NCBI GenBank assembly: GCA_016794585.1
Contig: JAEUJM010000016.1
Span: forward strand, 29,488-93,487
Length of the DNA: 64,000 nucleotides
Direction of reading: 5' to 3'
Origin: Acidimicrobiales bacterium
Lineage (GTDB): Bacteria; Actinomycetota; Acidimicrobiia; Acidimicrobiales; DATDAH01
Position numbers and translations under genes: made by a program. The notes under the pieces were generated by a model, which worked only from the letters and a program-made list of their open reading frames with translations, was not told where the DNA came from and did no database searches. Positions 12,832 through 22,022 of the stretch are shown in pieces; the first letter of the stretch is position 1; each line of letters begins with the position of its first letter.

Positions 12832-14321
12832 CGCGGATCGGCCACTGGATCGCCGGCAAGGCCGTCGAAGGTGCCTCCGGTCGATCGGCACCCGTGTTCG
12901 ACCCGGCGACGGGCCGCCAGACCGCCACGGTCGCCTTGGCGTCGACCGCGGAGGTCGACGACGCGGTCGCCGCCGCGAAGGCGGCGTTCCCCGAGTGGCG
13001 GGCCACCTCCGTGGCCCGACGGGCCTCGATCCTGTTCGAGCTGCGCGAGCTGATGGTGCGCCGCCGCCACGACCTGGCCGCACTGGTCACCGCCGAGCAC
13101 GGGAAGGTCCTCGCCGACGCCGCCGGCGAGGTGGCCAGAGGGTTGGAGAACGTCGAGTTCGCGTGCGGCGTGCCGACGCTGCTCCAGGGCGCCTTCACGG
13201 AGCAGGCCTCGACCGGTGTCGACGTGACCACGATCCGCCAGCCCGTCGGGGTGCTGGCCGGGATCACCCCGTTCAACTTCCCGGTGATGGTGCCGTGCTG
13301 GATGTTCGCCACCGCCATCGCCTGCGGCAACACGTTCGTGCTCAAGCCGTCCGAGCGCGACCCGTCGGCGTCGCTCCTGCTGGCCGAGCTGGTGGCCGAG
13401 GCCGGCGTTCCCGACGGCGTCTTCAACGTGGTCCAGGGCGACCGTGAGGCGGTCGACCGGCTGGTGGACCACCCGGAGGTCGCCGGCGTCAGCTTCGTGG
13501 GCTCGACGCCCGTCGCCTGCTCGATCTACGCCCGGGCGGCCGCCGCCGGCAAGCGCGTCCAGGCGCTCGGTGGGGCCAAGAACCACATGATCGTGCTGGC
13601 CGACGCGGACGTCGGCCTCGCCGCCGACGCCGCCGTCTCGGCCGCCTTCGGCTCGGCCGGCGAGCGCTGCATGGCCGTCTCGGTGGTCGTGGCTGTGGGT
13701 GCCGTGGCCGACCCGCTGGTCGAGGCCATCGCCGAGCGCACGTCGGCGCTGGTGGTCGGCCCGGGCACCGAGGACGAATCGGAGATGGGCCCGCTGATCA
13801 CCGCCGAGCACCGGGACCGGGTGGCGTCCTACGTCGACGCCGCCGAGTCCGCCGGCGCCGCCGTGGTGGTCGACGGTCGGGCCTGCGCCGTCGCCGGCCA
13901 CGCGGACGGCTTCTTCCTCGGCCCCACCCTGGTCGACACCGTCGATCCCGCCATGTCGGTCTACGCCGACGAGGTCTTCGGGCCGGTGCTGTCCGTCGTG
14001 CGGGTCGACACTTTCGAGGAGGCGGTCGAGCTCATCGCCCGGAGCCCCTACGGCAACGGCACCGCCATCTTCACCCGTGACGGCGGCGCCGCCCGCCAAT
14101 TCCAGTTCGAGGTGGAGGCCGGGATGGTCGGCATCAACGTGCCGATCCCGGTGCCCGTGGCCTACCACTCGTTCGGCGGGTGGGGGCAGTCGCTGTTCGG
14201 CGACACCCACATCTACGGGCCGGAGGGCATTCGATTCTGCACCCGCACGAAGGTTGTCACCGCGCGGTGGCCCGATCCGGCGACCAGCACGGTCGACCTC
14301 GGCTTCCCCCGCACCCACTGA
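12828..14321 (+). CDS. mmsA: Methylmalonate-semialdehyde dehydrogenase-like, CoA-acylating
   Basis: An aldehyde dehydrogenase superfamily enzyme of 497 residues. The MmsA/IolA-like features are GITPFNFPVMVPCWM, LKPSERDPS, QALGGAKNHMIVLADAD and the catalytic Cys in GSAGERCMAVS. Members oxidise (methyl)malonate semialdehyde to propionyl- or acetyl-CoA with NAD+ and CoA. GTG 12828 overlaps the transporter stop. Its place beside an aminotransferase and a decarboxylase suggests that it handles the semialdehyde produced by transamination of a beta-amino acid, which is inference. Confidence 0.88.
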
Positions 14322-14346
14322 TCTCCCGACCCCGAAAGGTCCCCGC

Positions 14347-15105
14347 ATGACCGCATCCCCCTTCGACCTGCACGGAAGAGTGGCCGTCGTCACCGGTGCC
14401 AGCTCCGGCATCGGTGCCGAGATCGCCCGCGCCCTCGGCGAGGCCGGGAGCCAGGTCGTCCTCGTCGGCCGGTCGGTCGAGCGCCTCGCCGACGCCGAGG
14501 CCGCCGTGGCGGCCACCGGGGCGGACGCGCTGAGCGTGGCCGCCGACCTCTGTGCCGACGACGGTCCCGCGGCGGTGGTGGCGGCGGCGGTCGAGCGGTT
14601 CGGCCGCATCGACGTGCTCGTGCACTCGGCCGGCATCTACGAGCAGGCGTCGCTGGCCGACAGCACGGACGCGGTGATCGACGCCCAGTGGGCCACGAAC
14701 GCCCGGGCCCCGTACCGGCTCACCCGGGAGGCGCTGCCGCACCTCGGGCGCGGCAGCTCGGTGATCTTCCTCTCCTCGACCGCCGGCCACGTGGGCTCGG
14801 CGAACGACTCCGCCTACTGCGTCTCGAAGGGGGCGGTGGAGATGCTGGTCAAGGCCCTCGGGGTCGAGCTCGCCCCCCAGGGCATCCGGGTCAACGCGGT
14901 CGCCCCGGGCAACGTGCGCACCCCCATGAACGCCGCCTTCTTCGCCGACGCCGAGGTCAAGGCGTCGGTCGAGGCGGCCACGCCCGCCGGTCGGATCGGC
15001 GAGGTCACGGACATCAGCCCGGCGGTGGTCTACCTGGCCTCCGCGGCGTCGGCCTGGGTGCACGGCACCAGCCTGCGCGTCGACGGTGGGGAGACGGCGC
15101 AATGA
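14347..15105 (+). CDS. Short-chain dehydrogenase/reductase (SDR)
   Basis: A classical SDR of 252 residues with the Rossmann motif TGASSGIG (about 18-25), HSAG in place of NNAG, catalytic Ser in IFLSSTAG, and the YxxxK pair in AYCVSKG. It ends in the usual RVDGGETAQ. ATG 14347 has a modest RBS (gaaagg) and is preferred over an upstream ATG inside the MmsA gene. Its end overlaps the PLP decarboxylase start (ATGA). Oxidises or reduces a hydroxy/keto intermediate; substrate unknown. Confidence 0.9.
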   Translation: MTASPFDLHGRVAVVTGASSGIGAEIARALGEAGSQVVLVGRSVERLADAEAAVAATGADALSVAADLCADDGPAAVVAAAVERFGRIDVLVHSAGIYEQASLADSTDAVIDAQWATNARAPYRLTREALPHLGRGSSVIFLSSTAGHVGSANDSAYCVSKGAVEMLVKALGVELAPQGIRVNAVAPGNVRTPMNAAFFADAEVKASVEAATPAGRIGEVTDISPAVVYLASAASAWVHGTSLRVDGGETAQ

Positions 15106-16361
15106 CCGATCGCTTCCCGAGCGGTATCGACCACTACGACTTCGGCGACGAGCTCAGCCGGCTCGAGCGGGCCTCGCGCTTCCACGAGTGGACCCGGAAC
15201 TTCTTCGACGAGGGCCCGCACCTGGTGGCCTGCCCGGAGCTGCCCTGGGGCGACGAGGTGCGCCACCGGTCGATCGAGGCCTACGAGCGCTTCGTGCACG
15301 GCGAGACGTGGATCACGGGTGGCGGAGCCCGGGAGATGGAGGCCGAGATCGTGTCGTGGATGGGCGGCATCCTCGGCGCCGCCGAGCCCGCCGGGTTCGT
15401 CACCTCCGGCGGGTCGGAGTCGAACATGTGCGCCATCCTGGCGGGGCGCGAGCGGTCGGGGATCACCACGGGCGGCAGCCTCGTGTACCCGGCCAACGCC
15501 CACTACTCCGTCCCCAAGCTGTGCCGGATGTTCGGGCTCGAGCCGATCGTCGTGCCGTCGGTCGAGGGCTCGCTCTACGAGGTGGACGTCGAGGCCTACG
15601 CCGCGGCGATCCGCCCGGACACGGTGGCCCTCTTCACCACGGCGGGCACGTGGGCCTACGGCACGGTCGACCCCATCGAGGCCATCGGGGAGATCGCCCT
15701 CGAGCGCGACCTGCATCTGCACGTCGACGGTGCCTTCGGGGGCTACATCCTCCCGTTCCTCGAGCGCTCGGGGTACGACACCGAGCTCCCCCTCTGGGAC
15801 TTCCGGGTGCCGGGGGTCAGCACCATCAGCGCCGACCTCCACAAGAACGGCATGGCGCCGCCGCCGGCCGGGACGTTGTTCTTCCGCGACGCCGGCGTGC
15901 TCGAGCACGCCAAGGCCGTCTGCCCGCCGAACGGGACGATGACGGGCACCCGGGGCACCGGCCCCATCGCCGGGGCCTGGACCATGGTGAAGCTGCTCGG
16001 CGAGGAGGGCTACCAGGCCGTGTCGCTGAAGTCGATGGCGCTGCGCGACGAGCTGATCGCCGGCGCCACCGCCATCGACGGCCTGTCGATCTACCCGGGC
16101 ACCCGCATCAACATCGCTCTGATCGTCAGCGACGAGCTCGACCTGCGGCCGGTGGCCACCGAGCTGCGCGACCGGGGCTGGATGTTCTCGGCGCGGGCGG
16201 TGCCGGAACCGGTCAGCATCGTGGTCGTGCCCATGCCCCACAACCACGGCCAGGTGGGCCCGTTCCTCGACGACCTGCGCGACGCCATGGAGCTGGCCGT
16301 GCCCTTCGACGGCGCGGCGGCCGGGGCCGACGGCGGCCCGGTCTCCCAGTACGGCTTCTGA
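15102..16361 (+). CDS. PLP-dependent decarboxylase / lyase (group II, sphingosine-1-P-lyase-like)
   Basis: A fold-type I PLP enzyme of 419 residues. Lys248 in SADLHKNGM is the PLP Schiff-base residue, HVDGAFGGY holds the PLP-N1 Asp, and GGSESNMCAI the phosphate cup. The family includes glutamate/tyrosine decarboxylases and sphingosine-phosphate lyase; the latter usually has DTHKYG. ATG 15102 overlaps the SDR stop. The gene sits directly before hydantoinase genes and near an aminotransferase, so it probably acts on an amino-acid-like intermediate. Confidence 0.85.
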   Translation: MTDRFPSGIDHYDFGDELSRLERASRFHEWTRNFFDEGPHLVACPELPWGDEVRHRSIEAYERFVHGETWITGGGAREMEAEIVSWMGGILGAAEPAGFVTSGGSESNMCAILAGRERSGITTGGSLVYPANAHYSVPKLCRMFGLEPIVVPSVEGSLYEVDVEAYAAAIRPDTVALFTTAGTWAYGTVDPIEAIGEIALERDLHLHVDGAFGGYILPFLERSGYDTELPLWDFRVPGVSTISADLHKNGMAPPPAGTLFFRDAGVLEHAKAVCPPNGTMTGTRGTGPIAGAWTMVKLLGEEGYQAVSLKSMALRDELIAGATAIDGLSIYPGTRINIALIVSDELDLRPVATELRDRGWMFSARAVPEPVSIVVVPMPHNHGQVGPFLDDLRDAMELAVPFDGAAAGADGGPVSQYGF

Positions 16362-16368
16362 GGTCGAC

Positions 16369-18429
16369 GTGCGCATCTCGGTCGACATCGGGGGGACCTT
16401 CACCGACCTCGTCCTCGAGGACGGGGGCCACCTCGAGCTGGCCAAGGCGCCGACGGTGCCGCACGACCCCGCCGAGGGGATCCTCGACGTCCTGGCGGCG
16501 GCCGCGGCCCGCCGGGGGGTCACCCGGTCCGAGCTGCTGGCGGCGACCGACACGTTCGTGCACGCCACGACCCGGGGGCTCAACGCCGTCCTCACCAGGA
16601 CGACCGCGACGACGGCGTTCCTGACCACCGCCGGCCATCCCGACGTCCTGCTGCTGCGGGAGGGCGGGCGCGAGGACCCGTTCGACTTCACGGTGCCCTA
16701 TCCCGAGCCCTACGTGCCGAGATCGCTGACCTTCGAGGTGCCCGGCCGGCTGCTGGCCACCGGCGAGGAGCTCGAGCCCCTGGACCGGGGTTCGGTGGAA
16801 GCCATCGCCGATCGCCTGGCGGCCACCGAGGTGGAAGCCGTGGGTGTGTGCCTGCTGTGGTCGACGGTGAACCCGGCGCACGAGCTCGTCGTCGGCGAGG
16901 TGCTGGCCGAGCGCCTGCCCGACGTGCCCCACACCCTGTCCCACGCCCTGAACCCGTCGCTGCGGGAGTACCGGCGCGCCTCGTCGGCCTGCATCGACGC
17001 CTCGCTCAAGCCGTTGATGAGCCGGTACCTGCAGGACCTCGGTACCCGGCTGGGCGACGCGGGCTTCGGCGGCCGCCTGCTCGTGGTCACGTCGAGCGGC
17101 GGCGTGGTCGACGCCGACGACGTGGTGCGGGCGCCGATCCTCTCGATCAACTCCGGCCCGTCGATGGCCCCCGTGGCCGGGCGGGCCTACGCGGCCGCCG
17201 ACCTCGACTCGGCCGAGGTGATCGTGGCCGACGCCGGCGGCACCACCTACGACGTCACCGTCGTCCGGGGCGGGCAGATCCCGTGGACCCGGTCGGCGTG
17301 GGTCGGCCCCCGCTTCACGGGGCACATGACCGGGTTGCCGTCGATCGACGTGAAGAGCGTCGGCGCCGGTGGCGGCAGCATCGCGTGGGTCGACCCCGGC
17401 GGGCTGCTGCACGTCGGCCCCCAGAGCGCCGGCTCGGTGCCCGGGCCCGCCTGCTACGGGCGGGGGGGCACGGCCGCCACCGTCACCGACGCCGCGGTCG
17501 TGCTCGGCCACCTCGACGCGGCCGCCTTCTCCGGCGGGGCGATGCCGCTGGACGCCGGCGCCGCCGTCGCCGCGGTCCGCCAGGCCGTCGGCGGGCCGCT
17601 CGGGCTCGACGACGTGGAGGCGGCCGCGGCCGTCCTCCGCCTCACCACCGAGCAGATGGTGCGGGCCATCGAGGAGATCTGCCTCGAGCAGGGCATCGAC
17701 CCGGCCGGGTCGGTCCTCGTCGGCGGCGGGGGAGCGGCGGGCCTCAACGCCGTCGCCGTCGCCCAGCGCCTCGGCTGCCGCCGGCTGATCCTGCCCGCGG
17801 TGGCCGCCGCCCTCGCCGCGGCCGGCGCGCTCATGTCCGACCTCACCGCGGCCTACACGGCCACGGTGCCGACCACCAGTGCGACCTTCGCCGCCGACGC
17901 GGTCAACGACGCGCTTGCCACCCTCGAGGGGCAGGCGGCGGCGTTCGTGTCGCGATCCGGTGCCACCGACGAGGCGTCGACGGTCTCCCTCTACGCCGAG
18001 GCCCGCTACCCGCAGCAGATCTGGGAGCTCGAGGTGCCGTTGCGCGTCCCGCGGTTCGCCTCGGCCGCCGACGTGGACGCCTTCGTCGAGGACTTCCACG
18101 GCGTGCACGAGACCGTGCTGGGCATCTCCGACCCCGGTTCGCCGGTCGAGGTGGTCGGCTGGGGCGCCCGGGTGCGGTGCCCGCTGCGGCGCTCGGGCGG
18201 GCTGCTCACGGCCAGGGCCGAGGACACCACCGTCGCCGGGGCCGAGCGGCTGGCCTACGTGGACGGGGTCGGCATGGTGGCGACCCCGGTCCGGGCCCTC
18301 GGCGCGCTCGGCGACGACGAGGCGGCCGAAGGCCCCCTGCTGATCGAGTCCGCGTTCACCACCGCGGTCGTCCCCAAGGGGGCGACCGCCCGCCGCACGC
18401 CGGCCGGCTCCCTGGTCGTGGAGCTCTGA
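16369..18429 (+). CDS. hyuA: Hydantoinase/oxoprolinase subunit A (ASKHA ATPase)
   Basis: A 686-residue ATP-binding subunit of the hydantoinase A / 5-oxoprolinase / acetone-acetophenone carboxylase family. The N-terminal DIGGTFTDLVLE is the phosphate-1 motif, ADAGGTTYDV the second phosphate loop, and GAGGGSIAWVDPGG is typical of HyuA. GTG 16369 lies 7 nt after the decarboxylase stop. It works with HyuB encoded next, overlapping by one base (TGATG). Members open N-methylhydantoin- or oxoproline-type rings with ATP or carboxylate ketones; which one applies cannot be told here. Confidence 0.9.
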   Translation: MRISVDIGGTFTDLVLEDGGHLELAKAPTVPHDPAEGILDVLAAAAARRGVTRSELLAATDTFVHATTRGLNAVLTRTTATTAFLTTAGHPDVLLLREGGREDPFDFTVPYPEPYVPRSLTFEVPGRLLATGEELEPLDRGSVEAIADRLAATEVEAVGVCLLWSTVNPAHELVVGEVLAERLPDVPHTLSHALNPSLREYRRASSACIDASLKPLMSRYLQDLGTRLGDAGFGGRLLVVTSSGGVVDADDVVRAPILSINSGPSMAPVAGRAYAAADLDSAEVIVADAGGTTYDVTVVRGGQIPWTRSAWVGPRFTGHMTGLPSIDVKSVGAGGGSIAWVDPGGLLHVGPQSAGSVPGPACYGRGGTAATVTDAAVVLGHLDAAAFSGGAMPLDAGAAVAAVRQAVGGPLGLDDVEAAAAVLRLTTEQMVRAIEEICLEQGIDPAGSVLVGGGGAAGLNAVAVAQRLGCRRLILPAVAAALAAAGALMSDLTAAYTATVPTTSATFAADAVNDALATLEGQAAAFVSRSGATDEASTVSLYAEARYPQQIWELEVPLRVPRFASAADVDAFVEDFHGVHETVLGISDPGSPVEVVGWGARVRCPLRRSGGLLTARAEDTTVAGAERLAYVDGVGMVATPVRALGALGDDEAAEGPLLIESAFTTAVVPKGATARRTPAGSLVVEL

Positions 18430-20186
18430 TGGGCACCCTCGACGGCGCCGAGCTGGCGGTGCTCAGCAACCGCTTCGCCGCCATCGTGCGCAAGATGCAG
18501 AACACGCTCGCCCGGTCCGGCCGGTCGGGCGTGCTCAACACCGCCCGGGACTTCTCGTGCTGCATCCTCACCGCCGCGGGCGACATCTTGATGACCGCGG
18601 AGAGCCTGCCCATCCACGTGACCGGTGGCCCCGACCTGCAGGCGCGCTCGATGCTCGAGTTCTTCCCCGAGCCGAAGGCGGGGGACGCCTACCTGCACAA
18701 CTCGCCGTACCACGGCAACACCCACCCGGCCGACCACTCGCTGTTGGTGCCGGTGGTCGACGCCGACGGCGTGCACCGCTTCACGGTGCTGGCCAAGGCC
18801 CACCAGGCCGACTGCGGCAACTCGGTGCCCACCACCTACATGGTCAGCGCCCGCGACGTGTACGAGGAGGGGGCGCTGATCTTCCCCTGCGTGCAGGTGC
18901 AGCGGGAGTACGAGGACTGCGCCGACGTGCTGCGCATGTGCGAGATGCGCATCCGGGTGCCCGACCAGTGGCGGGGCGACTACCTGGCGCTGGTGGGCAC
19001 GGTGCGCATCGGCGAGCGGGCCGTCGCCGAGCTGGCCGAGGAGCTGGGGTGGGGGGCGCTCGACGCGTTCGCCGAGCAGTGGCTCGACTACGGCGAGCGG
19101 CGGATGGCCGCGGCCATCGGAGCGCTGCCCGCGGGCACGGCATCGGCCTCGACGACGCACGACCCCGTGCCCGGCCTGCCCGACGGGGTCACGGTCGGGG
19201 CCACGGTGCGGGTCGACCCCGAGCGCCAGGTGATCGAGGTCGACCTGCGCGACAACCCGGACTGCGTGCCGTGCGGTCTCAACCTGAGCGAGGCGGCGTC
19301 GCGGGCCTCGGCCATGATCGGCGTGTTCAACAGCATCGACCACACCATCCCGCACAACCAGGGCGCGTTCCGGCGCGTGGAGGTGCTGCTGCGCGACGGC
19401 TGTGTGGTCGGCGTCCCCCGTCACCCGGCCAGCTGTTCGGCCGCCACCACCAACCTGGCCAACCGGGTGGTGAACATCGTGCAGCGGTCGATGGCCGACA
19501 TCGGGGTCGGTATCGGCCTGGCCGAGGTGGGGACCGGCTTCTCGCCGTCGGAGGCGGTGGTGTCGGGCGTCGATCCGCGGCACGACACGGCGTTCGTCAA
19601 CCAGCTCTTCACGGGTCCCAACGGCGGTGCCGGCGGCCCCGACACCGACGGGTGGCTGACCATGTCCGACCTCGGCAGCGGCGGCTCGCTGCTGCTCGAC
19701 AGCGTGGAGATCGACGAGATGAAGCAGCCCCTCGTCGTCCACGAGCGGCGGCTGGTGCCCGACAGTGAGGGCGCGGGCCGCCACCGCGGAGCGCCCGGCC
19801 TGCACGTGGAGTACGGGCCGCTGGGCTGCACGATCGAGACCCTCTACGCCAACGACGGCGCGGTGAACGCCACCGCCGGCGCCCAGGGCGGGCTCGGCGG
19901 GGCCCCCTCGGCGCAGCACCGACGGGGCGCCGACGGGCGCCTGGAGGAGGTCGACGCCTGGGGGCCGACGGTGATCGCGCCGGGTGAGCGCATGGTCGCC
20001 CGGACCGCCGGCGGCGGCGGGTACGGTCCGCCCGTCGACCGCCCGGCCGAGGCCGTGGCCCACGACGTGGCCGAGGGTTGGGTCAGCCGCGAACGGGCGG
20101 TCGAGGTGTACGGCGTCGTCGTGGGCGACGATGGCGAGGTGGACGTCGCCGCCACGGCGGCGCGACGAGACGGAGGCAACGGGTGA
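18429..20186 (+). CDS. hyuB: Hydantoinase/oxoprolinase subunit B
   Basis: The 585-residue partner of HyuA. Typical features are the N-terminal LSNRFAAIVRKMQNTLARS, FSCCILTAAGD, an HxxxxHPADHSLL-type segment, and the C-terminal TAGGGGYG. ATG 18429 shares a base with the hyuA stop. Its last codons (RRDGGNG, stop at 20184-20186) are echoed in the mini-ORF that follows, showing a local duplication of the gene junction. Confidence 0.9.
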   Translation: MGTLDGAELAVLSNRFAAIVRKMQNTLARSGRSGVLNTARDFSCCILTAAGDILMTAESLPIHVTGGPDLQARSMLEFFPEPKAGDAYLHNSPYHGNTHPADHSLLVPVVDADGVHRFTVLAKAHQADCGNSVPTTYMVSARDVYEEGALIFPCVQVQREYEDCADVLRMCEMRIRVPDQWRGDYLALVGTVRIGERAVAELAEELGWGALDAFAEQWLDYGERRMAAAIGALPAGTASASTTHDPVPGLPDGVTVGATVRVDPERQVIEVDLRDNPDCVPCGLNLSEAASRASAMIGVFNSIDHTIPHNQGAFRRVEVLLRDGCVVGVPRHPASCSAATTNLANRVVNIVQRSMADIGVGIGLAEVGTGFSPSEAVVSGVDPRHDTAFVNQLFTGPNGGAGGPDTDGWLTMSDLGSGGSLLLDSVEIDEMKQPLVVHERRLVPDSEGAGRHRGAPGLHVEYGPLGCTIETLYANDGAVNATAGAQGGLGGAPSAQHRRGADGRLEEVDAWGPTVIAPGERMVARTAGGGGYGPPVDRPAEAVAHDVAEGWVSRERAVEVYGVVVGDDGEVDVAATAARRDGGNG

Positions 20187-20290
20187 TCGACCGCGAGCGA
20201 CTGGCCACGGGCATCGGCGGCGTGGTGGGCGACCTGGCCGAGAGGAACCTCGCCGTCATGGCGACCCGATGGGACGGAGGAAACGGGTGA
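20183..20290 (+). repeat. Junction duplication with 35-codon mini-ORF between hyuB and aminotransferase
   Basis: GTG 20183 overlaps the hyuB stop (GTGA) and opens a 35-residue frame closed by TGA 20288-20290, itself overlapping the aminotransferase GTG 20287. The mini-ORF starts MIDRERLATG, as does the aminotransferase, and ends DGGNG, as does HyuB. About 44 bp around each GTGA are nearly identical at 104-bp spacing. This is a tandem duplication of the junction; coding value is uncertain, though the coupled start and stop are preserved. Confidence 0.8.
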
Positions 20291-21633
20291 TCGACCGGGA
20301 GCGACTGGCCACGGGCCTGGCGGAGGAGCGCCGCCTCTTCGCCGAGCGGAACCCGGAGTCCCGCCGGGCGGCGTCGGAGGCGACCAACCTCTTCGGCGGG
20401 GTGCCGATGACGTGGATGGCGAAGACGGCCGGGGGCTTCCCGCTGTTCCTGGACCGGGCGTCGGGGGCGAGGGTCACAACGCTCGACGGCCACGAGCTCG
20501 TGGACTTCTGCCTCGGGGACACCGGGGCCATGGCGGGGCACTCGCCGCCGGCGACGGTCGCCGCGGTGCAGGCGCGCTATGCCGAGGCGGGCGGGGCGAC
20601 GGCGATGATGCCGACCGAGGACGCCGCCGCGGTGGCGGCCGAGCTGACCCGGCGCTTCGGGGTCAGCTCGTGGAGCTTCGCCCTGACCGCCACCGACGCC
20701 AACCGCTGGGCGCTGCGCCTGTGCCGGGCGCTGACCGGGCGGCCGAAGGTGCTGGTGAACGCGTGGTGCTATCACGGCAGCGTCGACGAGTCGCTGATCG
20801 TGACGTCGCCGTCGGGGCCGGTGCCGCGGCCGGGCAACGTCGGCGCGCCGTGCGACGTGACCGAGAGCAGCCGGGTGGTGGAGTTCAACGACCTCGCCGC
20901 GCTCGAGGCCGAGCTAGCGCACGGTGACGTGGCCGTCGTGTTGATGGAGCCGGCCCTGACCAACATGGGCATCGTCCTGCCCGAGGACGGCTACCTCGAC
21001 GGCGTGCGCGAGCTCACCCGCGCCGCGGGGACCCTGCTGATCATCGACGAGACCCACACGCTGTCGGCCGGGCCCGGTGGGTGCACGCAGGCGTGGGGGC
21101 TCGACCCCGACATCGTCACCCTCGGCAAGGCCATCGCCGGCGGCATCCCCATCGGCGCCTACGGGCTCCACGCCGACCTGGCCGAGCGCCTCCTGTCCCG
21201 CTCGGACCTGGACCTGGTGGACACCGGCGGCGTCGGCGGCACCCTCGCCGGCAACGCCCTGTCCCTGGCGGCGGCCCGGGCGACGCTCGAGCAGGTGCTG
21301 ACCGAGGAGGCGTTCGCCGCGATGACCGCCCTGTGCACCCGCTACCACGAGGGCGTCGAGCGCCTCATCGCCGACCGGGCCCTGCCGTGGTCGGCCAGCC
21401 AGCTCGGCGCCCGCTCCGAGTACCGCTTCACGTCGCCCGCCCCCCGCAACGGCACCGAGTCCCACGCCGCCACCGACGTCGACCTCGAGGACTACCTCCA
21501 CCTCTACCTGGTGAACCGCGGCGTCCTGCTGACCCCGTTCCACAACATGGCCCTCATGTGCCCAGCGACGACCGAGGCCGACGTCGACCTCCACTTGCAG
21601 ATCCTGGACGAGGCGGTGGCGGCGCTGACGTGA
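20287..21633 (+). CDS. Class III aminotransferase (glutamate-1-semialdehyde aminomutase-like)
   Basis: A PLP fold-type I enzyme of 448 residues. Lys281 in TLGKAIAGG binds PLP, LLIIDETHT carries the PLP-N1 Asp, and GGVGGTLAGN is a conserved loop. The family includes GSAM and omega-amino acid transaminases. With no other heme-biosynthesis genes nearby and catabolic neighbours, an omega- or beta-amino acid transaminase is more likely than HemL. GTG 20287 is coupled to the preceding mini-ORF. It is the last gene of the + strand block; the - strand accessory island begins beyond it. Confidence 0.87.
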   Translation: MIDRERLATGLAEERRLFAERNPESRRAASEATNLFGGVPMTWMAKTAGGFPLFLDRASGARVTTLDGHELVDFCLGDTGAMAGHSPPATVAAVQARYAEAGGATAMMPTEDAAAVAAELTRRFGVSSWSFALTATDANRWALRLCRALTGRPKVLVNAWCYHGSVDESLIVTSPSGPVPRPGNVGAPCDVTESSRVVEFNDLAALEAELAHGDVAVVLMEPALTNMGIVLPEDGYLDGVRELTRAAGTLLIIDETHTLSAGPGGCTQAWGLDPDIVTLGKAIAGGIPIGAYGLHADLAERLLSRSDLDLVDTGGVGGTLAGNALSLAAARATLEQVLTEEAFAAMTALCTRYHEGVERLIADRALPWSASQLGARSEYRFTSPAPRNGTESHAATDVDLEDYLHLYLVNRGVLLTPFHNMALMCPATTEADVDLHLQILDEAVAALT

Positions 21634-21655
21634 CCCAACCTGACGTGTGACCGCG

Positions 21656-21934
21656 CTATCCCTGATGCCTGGGCTGTAAGGAAACAGGATCTCGTTTATG
21701 GGCTCTACGCGACCAACCTGGGACGGCGGGGTCGGCCGGCCCGGCCACGAAGCCCCGGATGGTCAGCCAGGGTCCGTCCATGTCCAGTGACGTGCTAGTG
21801 CCTTCACTGGCGACTCGTCCGGCCAGGGATCGAACAAGGGCACCGGACGGGCGATCCACCCCCCTCAGCGCCGACACCACCCGCTCGACGAGGTAGGCGA
21901 CCGTGCCCGAGTCGAGCTCATCGTCGCTGACCAT
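21656..21934 (-). CDS. Small hypothetical protein at distal end of island operon
   Basis: A 92-residue frame from ATG 21934 (MVSDDELDSGTVAYLVERVV) that lies downstream of the TPR gene on the same strand. The frame stays open upstream to 22069, inside the TPR gene, so the start is uncertain. I do not recognise the family. Composition matches the island rather than the flanking operons. It may not be a gene. Confidence 0.35.
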   Translation of the reverse strand: MVSDDELDSGTVAYLVERVVSALRGVDRPSGALVRSLAGRVASEGTSTSLDMDGPWLTIRGFVAGPADPAVPGWSRRAHKRDPVSLQPRHQG

Positions 21935-22022
21935 CACGCGGCCGTCACGCGCTTTCGCCGAGCGGCGATCTGCGCGGACGACGGCGCTGCTTGCCGCTTC
22001 GCCGGATGGATGGGAAGACCGG

